Part shown: positions 53,333 to 62,800 of the stretch, one piece after another
How positions within the stretch are numbered: the first letter of the stretch is position 1
How the letters are laid out: every line of letters starts with the position of its first letter
NCBI GenBank assembly: GCA_020635075.1
Contig: JACKAM010000004.1
Span: forward strand, 248,001-312,000
Direction: 5' to 3'
DNA: 64,000 bases
DNA from: Pseudobdellovibrionaceae bacterium
GTDB lineage: Bacteria; Bdellovibrionota; Bdellovibrionia; Bdellovibrionales; UBA1609
Made by a program: the position numbers and the translations under genes
The notes under the pieces: generated by a model
What the model was told of the DNA's origin: nothing
Databases searched by the model: none
What the model saw: the letters and a program-made list of their open reading frames with translations, nothing else

Positions 53333-55384
53333 ATGAAGAAACAGCAAAACAGTATGAAGGATTCCCAAGAAGGAATCGTCAAGCGCCACCCGGACGGATT
53401 TGGCTTTTTTATTCCCGATAACCAAGATCTTCCCGATATCTACGTTCCCAAAAGGCAGATGCGTGGGGTGATGACCAATGATCGGGTGTTGATTCGCGTT
53501 GTACCTGAGAAATTCTCAGATCGCCTCAGGGCTGAGGTATTGGAAATTAAAACCCGGGCGCAAACGAGGGCTACCGGTCAGTACTACAGCTTGGGTGGCA
53601 ACAAAGGAATTTTGCGCGACACCAGCCACGGTTGGGGTGAAGATCTACTGGCCGTATGCCCCCCCCATCTCAATGTGGAAAATGGTGAGTGGGTGAGTGT
53701 TCAGATTAAAGGCTATCCTGGAGACGACGAAGGCTTTTACGGAGACGTAGTGGCCGTGATCGGCGACGGATTGAACCCCTTAAACGATTCCATGCGGGTG
53801 CTTCACACCCATTCCATCCCCTATGATTTTTCGGTGGCCACCCTCAAAGCTGCCGAGGCTCTGCACGAAGATTTGAACGAGGCCGAATTTAAGGCTCGCC
53901 GTGACCTTCGTCATTTATCCTTTGTGACCATCGACGGAGTGACAGCCAAAGACTTTGACGACGCGATTTTTGTTGAAACTGACAACCAAGGGTTTCACCT
54001 TTTGGTCGCCATTGCTGATGTCAGCCACTATGTGCGCCCGGGGACAAGCATTGACGATGAGGCCTACGAGAGGGGAACAAGCGTTTACTTCCCCAACTTT
54101 GTTTCGCCCATGTTGCCTGAAGCCCTCAGTAACGACTTGTGCTCCTTGAAGCCGGGAGTTCCTCGCTTGGCTTTGGTCGCTGACATGAAATTGGATTTTA
54201 GCGGCACATTAGGGGAAACTCAGTTCTATGAAGCTGTCATCGAAAGTAAGGCGCGGGTCACCTATGGTGAGGCCCAAGAAGTTTTAGAGGGAAATCACCC
54301 GGACAAGCACAAGCACGTGGCGGAGATGATCCTCAGGGCCGGGGATTTGGCCAAAATCCTCATGGCCAAGCGTTTCCGCGAAGGCTCTTTGGATTTGGAT
54401 ATCCCAGAAACAGAGATCGAAGTCGATCAGACCGGCAACCCGGTGGATATTATTAAGGCCGAAAGGCTCTTCTCTCACAAACTTATTGAAGAGATGATGT
54501 TGGTGGCCAATGTGGCTGTGGCCCGCTTTTTTACTGAAAAGGAAATCGATGCTCTTTATAGAATTCACGAGGAGCCAGCCGCCGACAGCATTCACGACCT
54601 GGAGTCCTATTTGGCCACCTTTGGTTTTCAAAAGAAACTCAGTGGCGGCAAATTGCAGAAAAAGATCAGTCGGGCACTGGAGCACTTTTCCGGACAACCT
54701 CAGGAGCATATTCTTCACATTTTGACTTTAAGATCCATGAGTCAGGCCAAGTACAGCCCGGACAACGTCGGCCATTTTGGTTTGGGTTTTCCCCTCTACA
54801 CTCATTTTACCTCACCGATCCGCCGCTACCCTGACTTGGTGGTGCATCGCCTGATTAAGGCCCTGATGATTCCCCAGAGGGGCTATCAGCTGATTCCCTA
54901 TGGGCTTCTCCAATCCATGGGGACTATGACCAGCGCTAGGGAACAGAGGGCGGTTAAGGCGGAGCGGCAAGTCATTTCCATCAAAAAAGCCCGCTTTATG
55001 ACCCAACATATTGGGCAGGAGTTTGAGGGCACGATCAGTTCTGTGGCCAAGTTCGGTATTTTTGTAATTCTCCGCCAGTTTGATGTGGATGGTTTGGTGC
55101 GAATTGAGGATTTGCCCCAGCGGGATTTGATCTTTGATGAGGAACATCTCCGATTGGTTGGTAAAAAGTCAGGAGTGTCGTATAACATTGGAGACCACAT
55201 GAGGGTTCAGGTGGCTGCCACCGATACCCAGGATGGAAAAATCGACTTTTTGCCCATAAGGGATGGCGACCGTGTTGAGAGTCCTGCTGAAGAGACAAAA
55301 CCCGCTGGCAAACGCGGCAAGGTTAAAAAACATCGTGGCCGTGTTCGCAAAGCACGGGTTTCAAGAAGTCGCCGTAAAGGCTAA
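53333..55384 (+). CDS. rnr: ribonuclease R
   Basis: A 683-residue 3'-to-5' exoribonuclease. It has N-terminal cold-shock-like OB domains, the RNB catalytic domain with TIDGVTAKDFDDA near residue 200 (metal aspartates) and the signature HFTSPIRRYPDLVVHRLI near 490, then an S1 domain (EFEGTISSVAKFGIFVILRQ) and a basic tail (KKHRGRVRKARVSRSRRKG). It is shorter than E. coli RNase R (813) mainly at the N-terminus. The tail is encoded in DNA also used by ubiB (122-base overlap). Confidence 0.94.
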   Translation: MKKQQNSMKDSQEGIVKRHPDGFGFFIPDNQDLPDIYVPKRQMRGVMTNDRVLIRVVPEKFSDRLRAEVLEIKTRAQTRATGQYYSLGGNKGILRDTSHGWGEDLLAVCPPHLNVENGEWVSVQIKGYPGDDEGFYGDVVAVIGDGLNPLNDSMRVLHTHSIPYDFSVATLKAAEALHEDLNEAEFKARRDLRHLSFVTIDGVTAKDFDDAIFVETDNQGFHLLVAIADVSHYVRPGTSIDDEAYERGTSVYFPNFVSPMLPEALSNDLCSLKPGVPRLALVADMKLDFSGTLGETQFYEAVIESKARVTYGEAQEVLEGNHPDKHKHVAEMILRAGDLAKILMAKRFREGSLDLDIPETEIEVDQTGNPVDIIKAERLFSHKLIEEMMLVANVAVARFFTEKEIDALYRIHEEPAADSIHDLESYLATFGFQKKLSGGKLQKKISRALEHFSGQPQEHILHILTLRSMSQAKYSPDNVGHFGLGFPLYTHFTSPIRRYPDLVVHRLIKALMIPQRGYQLIPYGLLQSMGTMTSAREQRAVKAERQVISIKKARFMTQHIGQEFEGTISSVAKFGIFVILRQFDVDGLVRIEDLPQRDLIFDEEHLRLVGKKSGVSYNIGDHMRVQVAATDTQDGKIDFLPIRDGDRVESPAEETKPAGKRGKVKKHRGRVRKARVSRSRRKG

Positions 55385-56936
55385 GCTCGGCCGATTTGTT
55401 ATCGAAAAACTGACCTCGCAAGAAATGGAAAACCTCTCCCTTGGGGAGAGGCTACGCCTTTGCTTTGAGCAATTGGGGCCGACCTTCGTTAAATTAGGTC
55501 AGCTATTGGCCACCCGACCCGACTTGATACCCCAAGATGTGGCCGATGAGCTTAAAAAGCTCCACGACCAGGTGGCAACACTTCCCTTTAGCCAGATTCG
55601 CACCGTTTTGGAGAGTCACTTTGGAACCGACCTCAACGAAGTGTTTTTGTCATTCGATGAAGACCCTTTGGCTGCGGCCAGTATTGCCCAGGTTCACCGG
55701 GCGGTGCTCAAGGACGGCTCCAAGGTGGTGGTCAAAATCCAGCGGCCGGGAATTCAAGACATCATCGCTGAAGATCTGAGTGTGATGTACACCCTGGCTG
55801 AGCTTCTGGATAAATATATTCCCGAAGCTCGGTTGTATCAGGTCAGTTCCATTGTGAATGAGTTTTTTAAGGCCTTGGATCAAGAGACCAACTTTGTCAT
55901 TGAGGCCAACAACATCCGGCGGTTTCATAAGAACTTCATCAATGAGCCGAATATCAAGATCCCCGAAGTCTATATGGAACAAACCGGTCGCAAGGTGCTG
56001 GTCCTGGAAGAGCTTCAGGGGATTCCTCTCAGTCATAAAAATGCTCTGGAACAAGAGGGGATTAACCGCGAAGCCATTCTCAAAGTGGGTTTGCGCTGTT
56101 ACCTGAAGATGGTGTTTACCGACGGTCTTTTCCACGGAGACCTTCACGCAGGCAACTTGTTGGTATTGCCGAATAATCAAATTGGCTTGATTGATTTTGG
56201 CGTGGTCGGCCGGCTCAACAAAAAAACCCAGGCGGCCATTGCCAATATGCTATTGGCCTTGTTCTCCGAGGACTACGAGCGCCTGGCCTACGAGTACGTG
56301 GATCTAGCGCCCTATTCGGGACATGTGGACGCGGACCGCTTTGCCCGAGACCTGAGGGACTTGATTGCTCCTTATCACGGACTGACTTTCAAGAACGTCA
56401 ATGCAGGACGATTGCTCCTGGACTCAACCGGGATTGCCGCCCGCCACGGGCTGCAGCTGCCCACGGAACTGGTGTTATTCTTTAAATCCATCGTCGCCAT
56501 TGAGGGAATGGGACGAATTGTGGTGCGGGACTTTGATTTTCTCTCTTACTCCCTGGAGTTCGCCGACGAGATCGTGCGTGGCCGACTGGAAACGACAAGG
56601 GTTATTCGCGAGCTGACCAATACAGCTAAAGACTTAAGCTCGGTGGCAGGCGGTTTTCCTCGGCACCTTAAGCAGTATTTGCGTAAGATTAACAGCCCGT
56701 CTTATGCCATAAAGATTGAGCTCTTGGCCCTGGAAAAGCTTCGTTCCTCGGTGGTCAATTCGGCTCATACAATATTTCTGGGCTTGGTTATTGGGGGATT
56801 TCTCATTTCCTCGTCTATTGTCGTCATCGTTGACCGGGGGCCCCGCTTTTTCGAAATCCCCATTCTTGCCCTTCTCGGCTACAGCTTTGCCGGAATTCTC
56901 GGACTGGTCGCCTTTTATCGGTATTTGCGGCAGTAG
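55263..56936 (+). CDS. UbiB/ABC1/ADCK-family protein kinase-like protein
   Basis: A 557-residue membrane-associated protein. The KxGQ motif is FVKLGQLLATRPDLIPQDVA (near residue 75), the Ala-rich loop AAASIAQVHRAVL and the VVVKIQRPG lysine follow, then HGDLHAGNLLV and GLIDFGVVG (catalytic and metal aspartates). Two C-terminal helices (TIFLGLVIGGFLISSSIVVI, LGYSFAGILGLVAFY) anchor it. It takes part in ubiquinone or other lipid homeostasis. The ATG at 55263 lies inside rnr; GTG codons at 55335 or 55341 are alternative starts. Confidence 0.92.
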   Translation: MATVLRVLLKRQNPLANAARLKNIVAVFAKHGFQEVAVKAKLGRFVIEKLTSQEMENLSLGERLRLCFEQLGPTFVKLGQLLATRPDLIPQDVADELKKLHDQVATLPFSQIRTVLESHFGTDLNEVFLSFDEDPLAAASIAQVHRAVLKDGSKVVVKIQRPGIQDIIAEDLSVMYTLAELLDKYIPEARLYQVSSIVNEFFKALDQETNFVIEANNIRRFHKNFINEPNIKIPEVYMEQTGRKVLVLEELQGIPLSHKNALEQEGINREAILKVGLRCYLKMVFTDGLFHGDLHAGNLLVLPNNQIGLIDFGVVGRLNKKTQAAIANMLLALFSEDYERLAYEYVDLAPYSGHVDADRFARDLRDLIAPYHGLTFKNVNAGRLLLDSTGIAARHGLQLPTELVLFFKSIVAIEGMGRIVVRDFDFLSYSLEFADEIVRGRLETTRVIRELTNTAKDLSSVAGGFPRHLKQYLRKINSPSYAIKIELLALEKLRSSVVNSAHTIFLGLVIGGFLISSSIVVIVDRGPRFFEIPILALLGYSFAGILGLVAFYRYLRQ

Positions 56937-56940
56937 TAAG

Positions 56941-56991
56941 GTGACCGTCACTTTTTGGTATTGTACTGCAATACCAAAAAGTGACGGTCAC
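56941..56991. repeat. perfect 23-bp inverted repeat after ubiB
   Basis: Arms 56941-56963 and 56969-56991 are perfectly complementary with loop TACTG. Each arm contains GTGACCGTCAC, itself nearly palindromic, and a T5/A5 block. It starts four bases after the ubiB stop. There is no following U-run, so it is not a typical terminator, though it could block decay or stop transcription. Confidence 0.8.
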
Positions 56992-57073
56992 TCTACAGCT
57001 TGTAGGCTAGTCCAAAGCCTTGTTGTTCGAGGGCAAAAATAATGCTCCGTGACCCAAGAAAAAGAACCTGGAA

Positions 57074-57103
57074 CCTCTATAGGGGGTTTTCTATAATTGG
57101 AGG
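57074..57103 (+). promoter_or_regulatory. hairpin that can hide the ribosome-binding site of the AsmA-like gene
   Basis: CCTC-TATAG (57074-57082) can pair with CTATA (57091-57095) and GAGG (57100-57103), leaving ATTG bulged. The GAGG is the Shine-Dalgarno site, which lies only two bases from the ATG at 57106. Such a site could lower or condition translation. This is folding by eye. Confidence 0.35.
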
Positions 57104-57105
57104 TC

Positions 57106-59592
57106 ATGAAAAAGGGCTTACTGATAGCTGCCGGGGTTGTGGCCCTGGCGGTTTTACTTGGGGTTGGGGTACTGGCCTGGGGCTATCAGTATTTGCAGAG
57201 TCCGGCGGGGCTTCGCTGGGTGGTGGGACAGGCCAACGAACAGGTTCTCAGTGATCAAAAAATTCAAATGGCGGTGGAGTCGGGTGGGATTTCGCTGTTA
57301 TCGGGAATCAAGCTACAAAACATCAAAGTGCAAATGGAACAGGGGGGAAAACCTCTTGAGATTCAGATTGGTGAACTGGTGGGGGAATGGAACATCAGTT
57401 TTGTCACTCGTCATTTGCAGATGAAGAAACTCTATCTCACCGGCCTTGAGATCAAAGGTGAGTTGGCCGCCGGCGGAGAAGAGGCTCAGGTTCAAGTCGG
57501 TGTTGAGGCGCCCTCGGGTCCATTCGGCTTTCTCGAAGATCTACCGGTATCGGTGGAAATTGAAGACTGTCGGATCAGTCAGTCGTCGATCGATTTGGTG
57601 ATGGACCAGGGTGAAGAGAAAACTCACATTGTGATTTCAAAACTTGAGGAGCAATTAATAGCCCGGGTGGAAGACAAACATCTGTTTGTCTCAAGTCAGA
57701 TGGCGATTGAGCAAAACGTCAAGCAACAGGTGTCCAAGCTCGATTTGGCCTTGAATCTTGAGAACCGGTTGGTTTTGGATCTGAAACTTGTAAAGAGCAC
57801 TCCTCAACTGGTGATGGAAAATTACGGTCTAAAGCTTCAAGCCGAGATGAAAGGTCCCCAGGCTCCGCTGAGGGCGTTTAGTTTGACTGGGGAGAAGATT
57901 GCCGATGGCAACTTATCCCACAAGTGGCAGGCGCGGGGAGTGAAGCTCGGTGAGGGGAAGCGAAAGGACCTCGAAGGTGAACTGGATTGGACCTTTGAAT
58001 TTCCCATGCACAACCTGGTCACCCGGTTGGTTGCCCGCATGGGTGGGGAACCTCTGCTCAACTTGTCCAATCACTTCGTCCTTGCCGACCAACACTTGAA
58101 AACTAAAGGCGAAGTGGTGGTCCCCAGGGAATTTAGGCCAGCCGACATTGGTTTAAGCCCCTTGGCCATCGACTTGGAGGTCCGCCTTGGTGAAATGAAA
58201 CCCAAGGTGAGTGTGGTGGCCGAGAAAGTGAGTTTTCAAGGTCAAGAGTTCAAAACTTTGGTTGAACTTACGGCTGATGTTCTTGATGCCACCAAGCCCA
58301 AGTTTGATATTCAGGTTTTTGTCGCCGATCAAAAGTGGGTGGATCTAAAGGGGCAGGCGGAAGTTACAGAAACAGTGAGTGCTATGGATTTTGATCTTCA
58401 TGCCACGCCGGCCGGCCCTCTTTGGCAGAAGTTTAATCCGGGCGTGATAAAGCTTCCTCAGGGTTTGAACCTGCGTGGTCGGGCCGTCGCCGGTGCGGAA
58501 ACCCAGATTGACGTAAGGGTGGACAATCAGGCTCCCAGTGAAAAAGCCCATGTGGATCTGCAAGCTCGGTTGGCGGCCAACGAGGATTTAATCATCCAAA
58601 AGCTGTCCGTCAACTATATGAACGACGACATTTTATTTGATCTTTCAGGCCGCTACAACTTGGCGAGGGAAAGAGGTCAACTCAAGGGAAAGTTGGAGAT
58701 CAAAGGGGCTGGCGCGGGACTTGAGGCCTTCATCCCAAATTCCAGCTACAGTGGGCGGGTCTTGTTCCCCTTTGAGCTGGCAATTAACCGGACAGGGACT
58801 ATGGCCCTCAACGGAGCCCTTGAATTCTCAAGTTTCAGTTTCAGTATGCCCAAGTATCGGGTGTCGGGCCTGAATGGAGCCATGGCCATCTCTGAGGAGT
58901 TTAAGGTCATGGGGGACAAGTTTTCATTTAGTCGTCTTCTTCAGCGCAATGCTTTTGAGCGGGTGGACTTTGAGAGCTTTCGGCCACTATTGGCGAGCAA
59001 AAAGCCACTTAAGATTAAATCCATTCATGTGGAGCAAAGGGCTTTTGGCCCTTTTGTTGGCTTCGTCAGTCTTCATCAGAATCTTTTGAGTTTGCACAAG
59101 TTTGATCTCCAAGCCGGCGGTGCCCGCTTCGCCGGCGAATCCTACGTGGATCTGCAGCCGCAAAATCTTCAACTGGGTTTTCTGATGCGCTTCTCCCAGG
59201 TCGACTTTCTAAAGCTGCTGCCGGACCGCTTTCTCACCAATTTGAAGCCCGGCCCTCCCCTTCATGGTCGCACGAATTTGTTGGTGGATCTCACCAAGGC
59301 TTCCGTGGTCGGTCGGGCCGATGTTCTGGAGATCAGCTCCAATCAACTTCTGGCTATGCTCAACATCGTTGATCCTGAGTATAAGGACGACAAGATCAAT
59401 AGTGTGCGTACAGCACTGGCTTATGCCCATCCTACCTATGTTGGACTGGATTTTAATCACAGCTACGTGGATGTTCAGGTCGATACAAATGTGGGTCGTC
59501 TACCCCAGGTGAAGTCAATTCCCATTGGCAGTGCTTTAGTAGATGTTTCCACCGAAGTGAATAAAGTCATGGCGGAGGTGCCCTTATTATGA
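57106..59592 (+). CDS. AsmA/YdbH-type envelope protein
   Basis: An 828-residue protein with one N-terminal membrane anchor (residues 5-28) and a long periplasmic part of repeated beta strands and few cysteines, as in AsmA-like and YdbH/TamB lipid-transfer proteins. The C-terminal part (GRTNLLVDLTKASVVGRADV to VDVSTEVNKVMAEV) resembles YdbH. E. coli YdbH has 879 residues and is followed by the small lipoprotein YnbE; the same arrangement is seen here, with an ATGA overlap. Inferred role: a bridge carrying phospholipid between the membranes. The unusual start context (GGAGG two bases before ATG) is described separately. Confidence 0.75.
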   Translation: MKKGLLIAAGVVALAVLLGVGVLAWGYQYLQSPAGLRWVVGQANEQVLSDQKIQMAVESGGISLLSGIKLQNIKVQMEQGGKPLEIQIGELVGEWNISFVTRHLQMKKLYLTGLEIKGELAAGGEEAQVQVGVEAPSGPFGFLEDLPVSVEIEDCRISQSSIDLVMDQGEEKTHIVISKLEEQLIARVEDKHLFVSSQMAIEQNVKQQVSKLDLALNLENRLVLDLKLVKSTPQLVMENYGLKLQAEMKGPQAPLRAFSLTGEKIADGNLSHKWQARGVKLGEGKRKDLEGELDWTFEFPMHNLVTRLVARMGGEPLLNLSNHFVLADQHLKTKGEVVVPREFRPADIGLSPLAIDLEVRLGEMKPKVSVVAEKVSFQGQEFKTLVELTADVLDATKPKFDIQVFVADQKWVDLKGQAEVTETVSAMDFDLHATPAGPLWQKFNPGVIKLPQGLNLRGRAVAGAETQIDVRVDNQAPSEKAHVDLQARLAANEDLIIQKLSVNYMNDDILFDLSGRYNLARERGQLKGKLEIKGAGAGLEAFIPNSSYSGRVLFPFELAINRTGTMALNGALEFSSFSFSMPKYRVSGLNGAMAISEEFKVMGDKFSFSRLLQRNAFERVDFESFRPLLASKKPLKIKSIHVEQRAFGPFVGFVSLHQNLLSLHKFDLQAGGARFAGESYVDLQPQNLQLGFLMRFSQVDFLKLLPDRFLTNLKPGPPLHGRTNLLVDLTKASVVGRADVLEISSNQLLAMLNIVDPEYKDDKINSVRTALAYAHPTYVGLDFNHSYVDVQVDTNVGRLPQVKSIPIGSALVDVSTEVNKVMAEVPLL

Positions 59593-59828
59593 AAAAGATT
59601 TTTCTGTTGATCCTTTTGTCTCAGGTCGTGGCCTGTGCTCCGGTGATTTACACGATCGATCGGCAAACGGTGATGGAGGCCGATGCCTCTGGTGATTGGC
59701 CGGACGTGGAAAAAAAGCTCCTCAAAGCAGGCTTGAAAGAAGGCACAACCTTTTTTGCCAAAGTCAGACCAAAAAAAGGAGCTGAAGAAAATGAAAACAT
59801 CCTCAACGGGGAGTTGAGCGGCAAATGA
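59589..59828 (+). CDS. small lipoprotein, YnbE-like by position
   Basis: A 79-residue lipoprotein (lipobox VVAC, C16). The mature part begins APVIYTIDRQTVMEADASGD and ends in charged residues. By position it corresponds to YnbE, the lipoprotein partner of YdbH, which completes a beta-strand bridge at the outer membrane. Sequence likeness to YnbE is not strong enough to be sure by eye. Four-base overlaps (ATGA) join it to the genes on both sides. Confidence 0.75.
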   Translation: MKKIFLLILLSQVVACAPVIYTIDRQTVMEADASGDWPDVEKKLLKAGLKEGTTFFAKVRPKKGAEENENILNGELSGK

Positions 59829-62800
59829 GAATCCATAAGCTGATTGCCAGTGGACTGGTTGCTTGGGGGTCCTTTGTCGGACAAAGCTCTGGCGAAACCA
59901 TTGTTCAAAAAAGACTCAACGAGCTACCCCGAATCCTGACCCCAACGAAAATGACCGTGGGGCCAGATGACAACTTCCAGGTGGACGTGGATAGCGGTGA
60001 GAGTCTGATGGTCTTTACCCGCAGAGCTAACCTTTCGACTCAGCTCTACTCCCAACGTTTGAATGAAGTAACGGAACACAGGATTCTCGATGATTCCGCT
60101 GACTCCCGCAGTGCGATCTTAAGCCCCAGTGGCAAGACCTTGGCCTTTATCTACTACAAGGCGGATGCCCAGGGAGATTTGTGTGAAATGCCCGTCGGGA
60201 GTCCCGCTTCTGTCACCTGTTATAAGATTGCGGGCTCCCTGGAGTCACCGAGCTGGTTTGGTGAAGATAAAATTCTTTTTGTCCGCCGCAAGGATGCTGA
60301 AAAGGGCGAGCTTGTCCTCCTGGATCGTAAGTCAAAGAAACAGGACGTCCTCGATGAGGGAGACCTGTGGTCCACAGCCGTTCATCCAGCGCAAAGTCAC
60401 ATTGCCTACGTCAAGGCGGACCAATTCGGTATCCAGGTGAGAGTGCGCAAGGTCGGTCAAAGTGAAGTCACGGTGATCAATGTGGATCTACCGGGAGTGT
60501 CGGGCTTTCCTGAATTTTCGCCCGATGGCCAGTGGATCTATTTTAGTCATTACTTTAGCGACTCCAACCGCGATCAAAAGATTGATGCCAGTGACAATAG
60601 TGTTATTTTTCGTGCTCGACTGTCTGATGTGATGGCCGGGAAACAGGTCATTCCTCAACAGCTGACCTCGTCCAACGAAAATTGCAGTTTCCCTAGGGCG
60701 CGGAAGAGCTTTCTTTACGTGACCTGTGACTTCGAGGGCTCTTTGGATGTCTACCGACTTCCCTTAACCGGTGTGGTTCCCGAAAGCTGGGACGCAGCCA
60801 TGGTGAGTAACGCCCACAGAACATCGCGGAACTACGGTCAAAGAATCCTTTTGGCTAATGGCCTCTACTATCGAGGTCAGATTAAAAGTCGCAGTGAGTA
60901 CCTGTGGCTGATGCTCAGTAACTTTGTTCTAAAAGAGGATGCGGTGGCCGGTCGCTACTACCTGGGTCAGTTGATCCGCGAGGATAAGTCGGTGAATAAG
61001 TCCCAGTTGGCCATGACTGACTTATTCCTTCAGGCCTCAGCTGAAAAGAACCTACAGATCTCAAATCAAATCACCTCTGAGTTTCGCAGCAAGGCGCAAA
61101 AGTGGTTGAGCAAGGCCAAGTCTTCGTCGGGGGTGACTGCTAGATTGACTCAAGCGGCAGTGCTCGGCTTTTTAAATCAGTGGAATCAGGTCCGCGGGAT
61201 ATTGAAGTCGATCAAAGGTAGTCAGCTCAGCGGCTTGGATCACTATCTCTATCACCGTGTTGTGCAGAACCTGACAGCTGCTGGGAAGTTGCCTCCCGGC
61301 GAACTGGTCGCCGTTTACCAGCCCCTATTTTTGGGTTCAAAGATGACGGACGAGTCCCGGCTTTATTACCTCTACGAGATCTTGAGTGAAGCGCAGCTTC
61401 GCTATTCCCTGGCTGAGAGGCAGTCAACGGTCGTGCGTTTAGAGAAATTGGTTTCAGGGGTAAAGGTTTTAGTGCCGCTACTTAATGCAGAAGAAGTTGC
61501 CTTAAAACTTGTGGCCGACAAGACCCCCGCAGGAAAGGCCGCCGCCTACAGGGAACTTGATAAAATCATGAGTGAAAATCGCGCCAAGTACTTTGTTTTT
61601 AGGACCTTGGCGGTGCGGTCGATCGATAATTTTATTGCTGATGACGAGTTCAAGTACCTCAACTATGTGGCGACGACTTGGCTCAAGTACACGCAGAAGT
61701 CAGACACTGAGTTTGCCTACGCCCGGCAAATTTATGTGGACAAGGTCCTGGCCCGTGCTTATGGGAATTTTGGTGAGAAAAAATACCGGTATGCCTCTAA
61801 TCATTTCTATGGCTCCTTGAGTCTCACCGATGATTTGGAATCTCACTACGGCTACATCAAAGCCATGGAATTGGACGGCAAACAGGGTGAACTAGCGACT
61901 GTCTATGACAGTCTCACCAAGCGGGGATTTGTCAGCGACAATCTGGGTTATGTGCAATCCTTAATGGAAATCAGTAACGGCAAAATGAGCTCAGAAAATG
62001 CCGATAAGCTTCTCTCTGAACTCCATAAAATTGATTCGGCCTATCAGTCGCCCATGTATCAATTGCTACTGGGTTACCTGTACCTAAAAAAACTGGAGTT
62101 GAGCTTGGATGGCCTCGGGTTCTCCCAGGACCTTTTAGCTTCTTCCCACAAACATTTAATGCTGGCCTATGATTTGGGACGGGAAAACCGCAGGATTGCC
62201 GCCTCGGCCTTATCCAATCTGGCCACTCTGCACTTTTTTGTCGCTAACTGGGGTTTGAGTCGTCGTTTCTTTGAACTCCGGGAGCCCTATGGATTTGTCG
62301 ACAAAGAGGAAGAAGGACACTTCCGCTGGTTCTTTGCCCGAACTCTTTACCAATTGGCTGACGGCAAGGCGGCGGCCGAGCAAATGAGAAAGCTCCATAA
62401 GGGAGCCGATCCCTCCATGCGGCCCCTATTGGAACAACAAATGGGGTTTTACCTGCTGGAGGCCGGACGCTATTCGGAGGCGGCAAAGTACTTGTCGGAC
62501 TTTCTTAAGGGTAAGGGCCACAGCCAATGGAATCTAGCTAGAGCTCGATTGGCCTTGGCCTACTCATTAATGAAGGCCGCGACAGCCGGCAAAAAAGCTC
62601 TTGGCGCAACCGAGAAAAACAAAATTGTTCAGCATCTTGACCGGGTTGTTGCGGATTCAAAGAGCCTCACTGTTGTGCCGGCTAAGGGTCGACAAAGAGT
62701 GCAGCTCACGCCATTGCGAATTCGTCTTCTGGCAACGGGTCTCAAGGCTCAGTTGATTTCCGGAAGCAAACGGACTGAGAGTCTTAATGAGTTGGCTCGG

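Noticed and set aside
1555..57080. Similarity between GGAACCTGGCACCT (1555-1568) and AGAACCTGGAACCT (57063-57076) as a dispersed repeat
   Set aside because: Only two short imperfect matches seen; not enough to call a repeat family.
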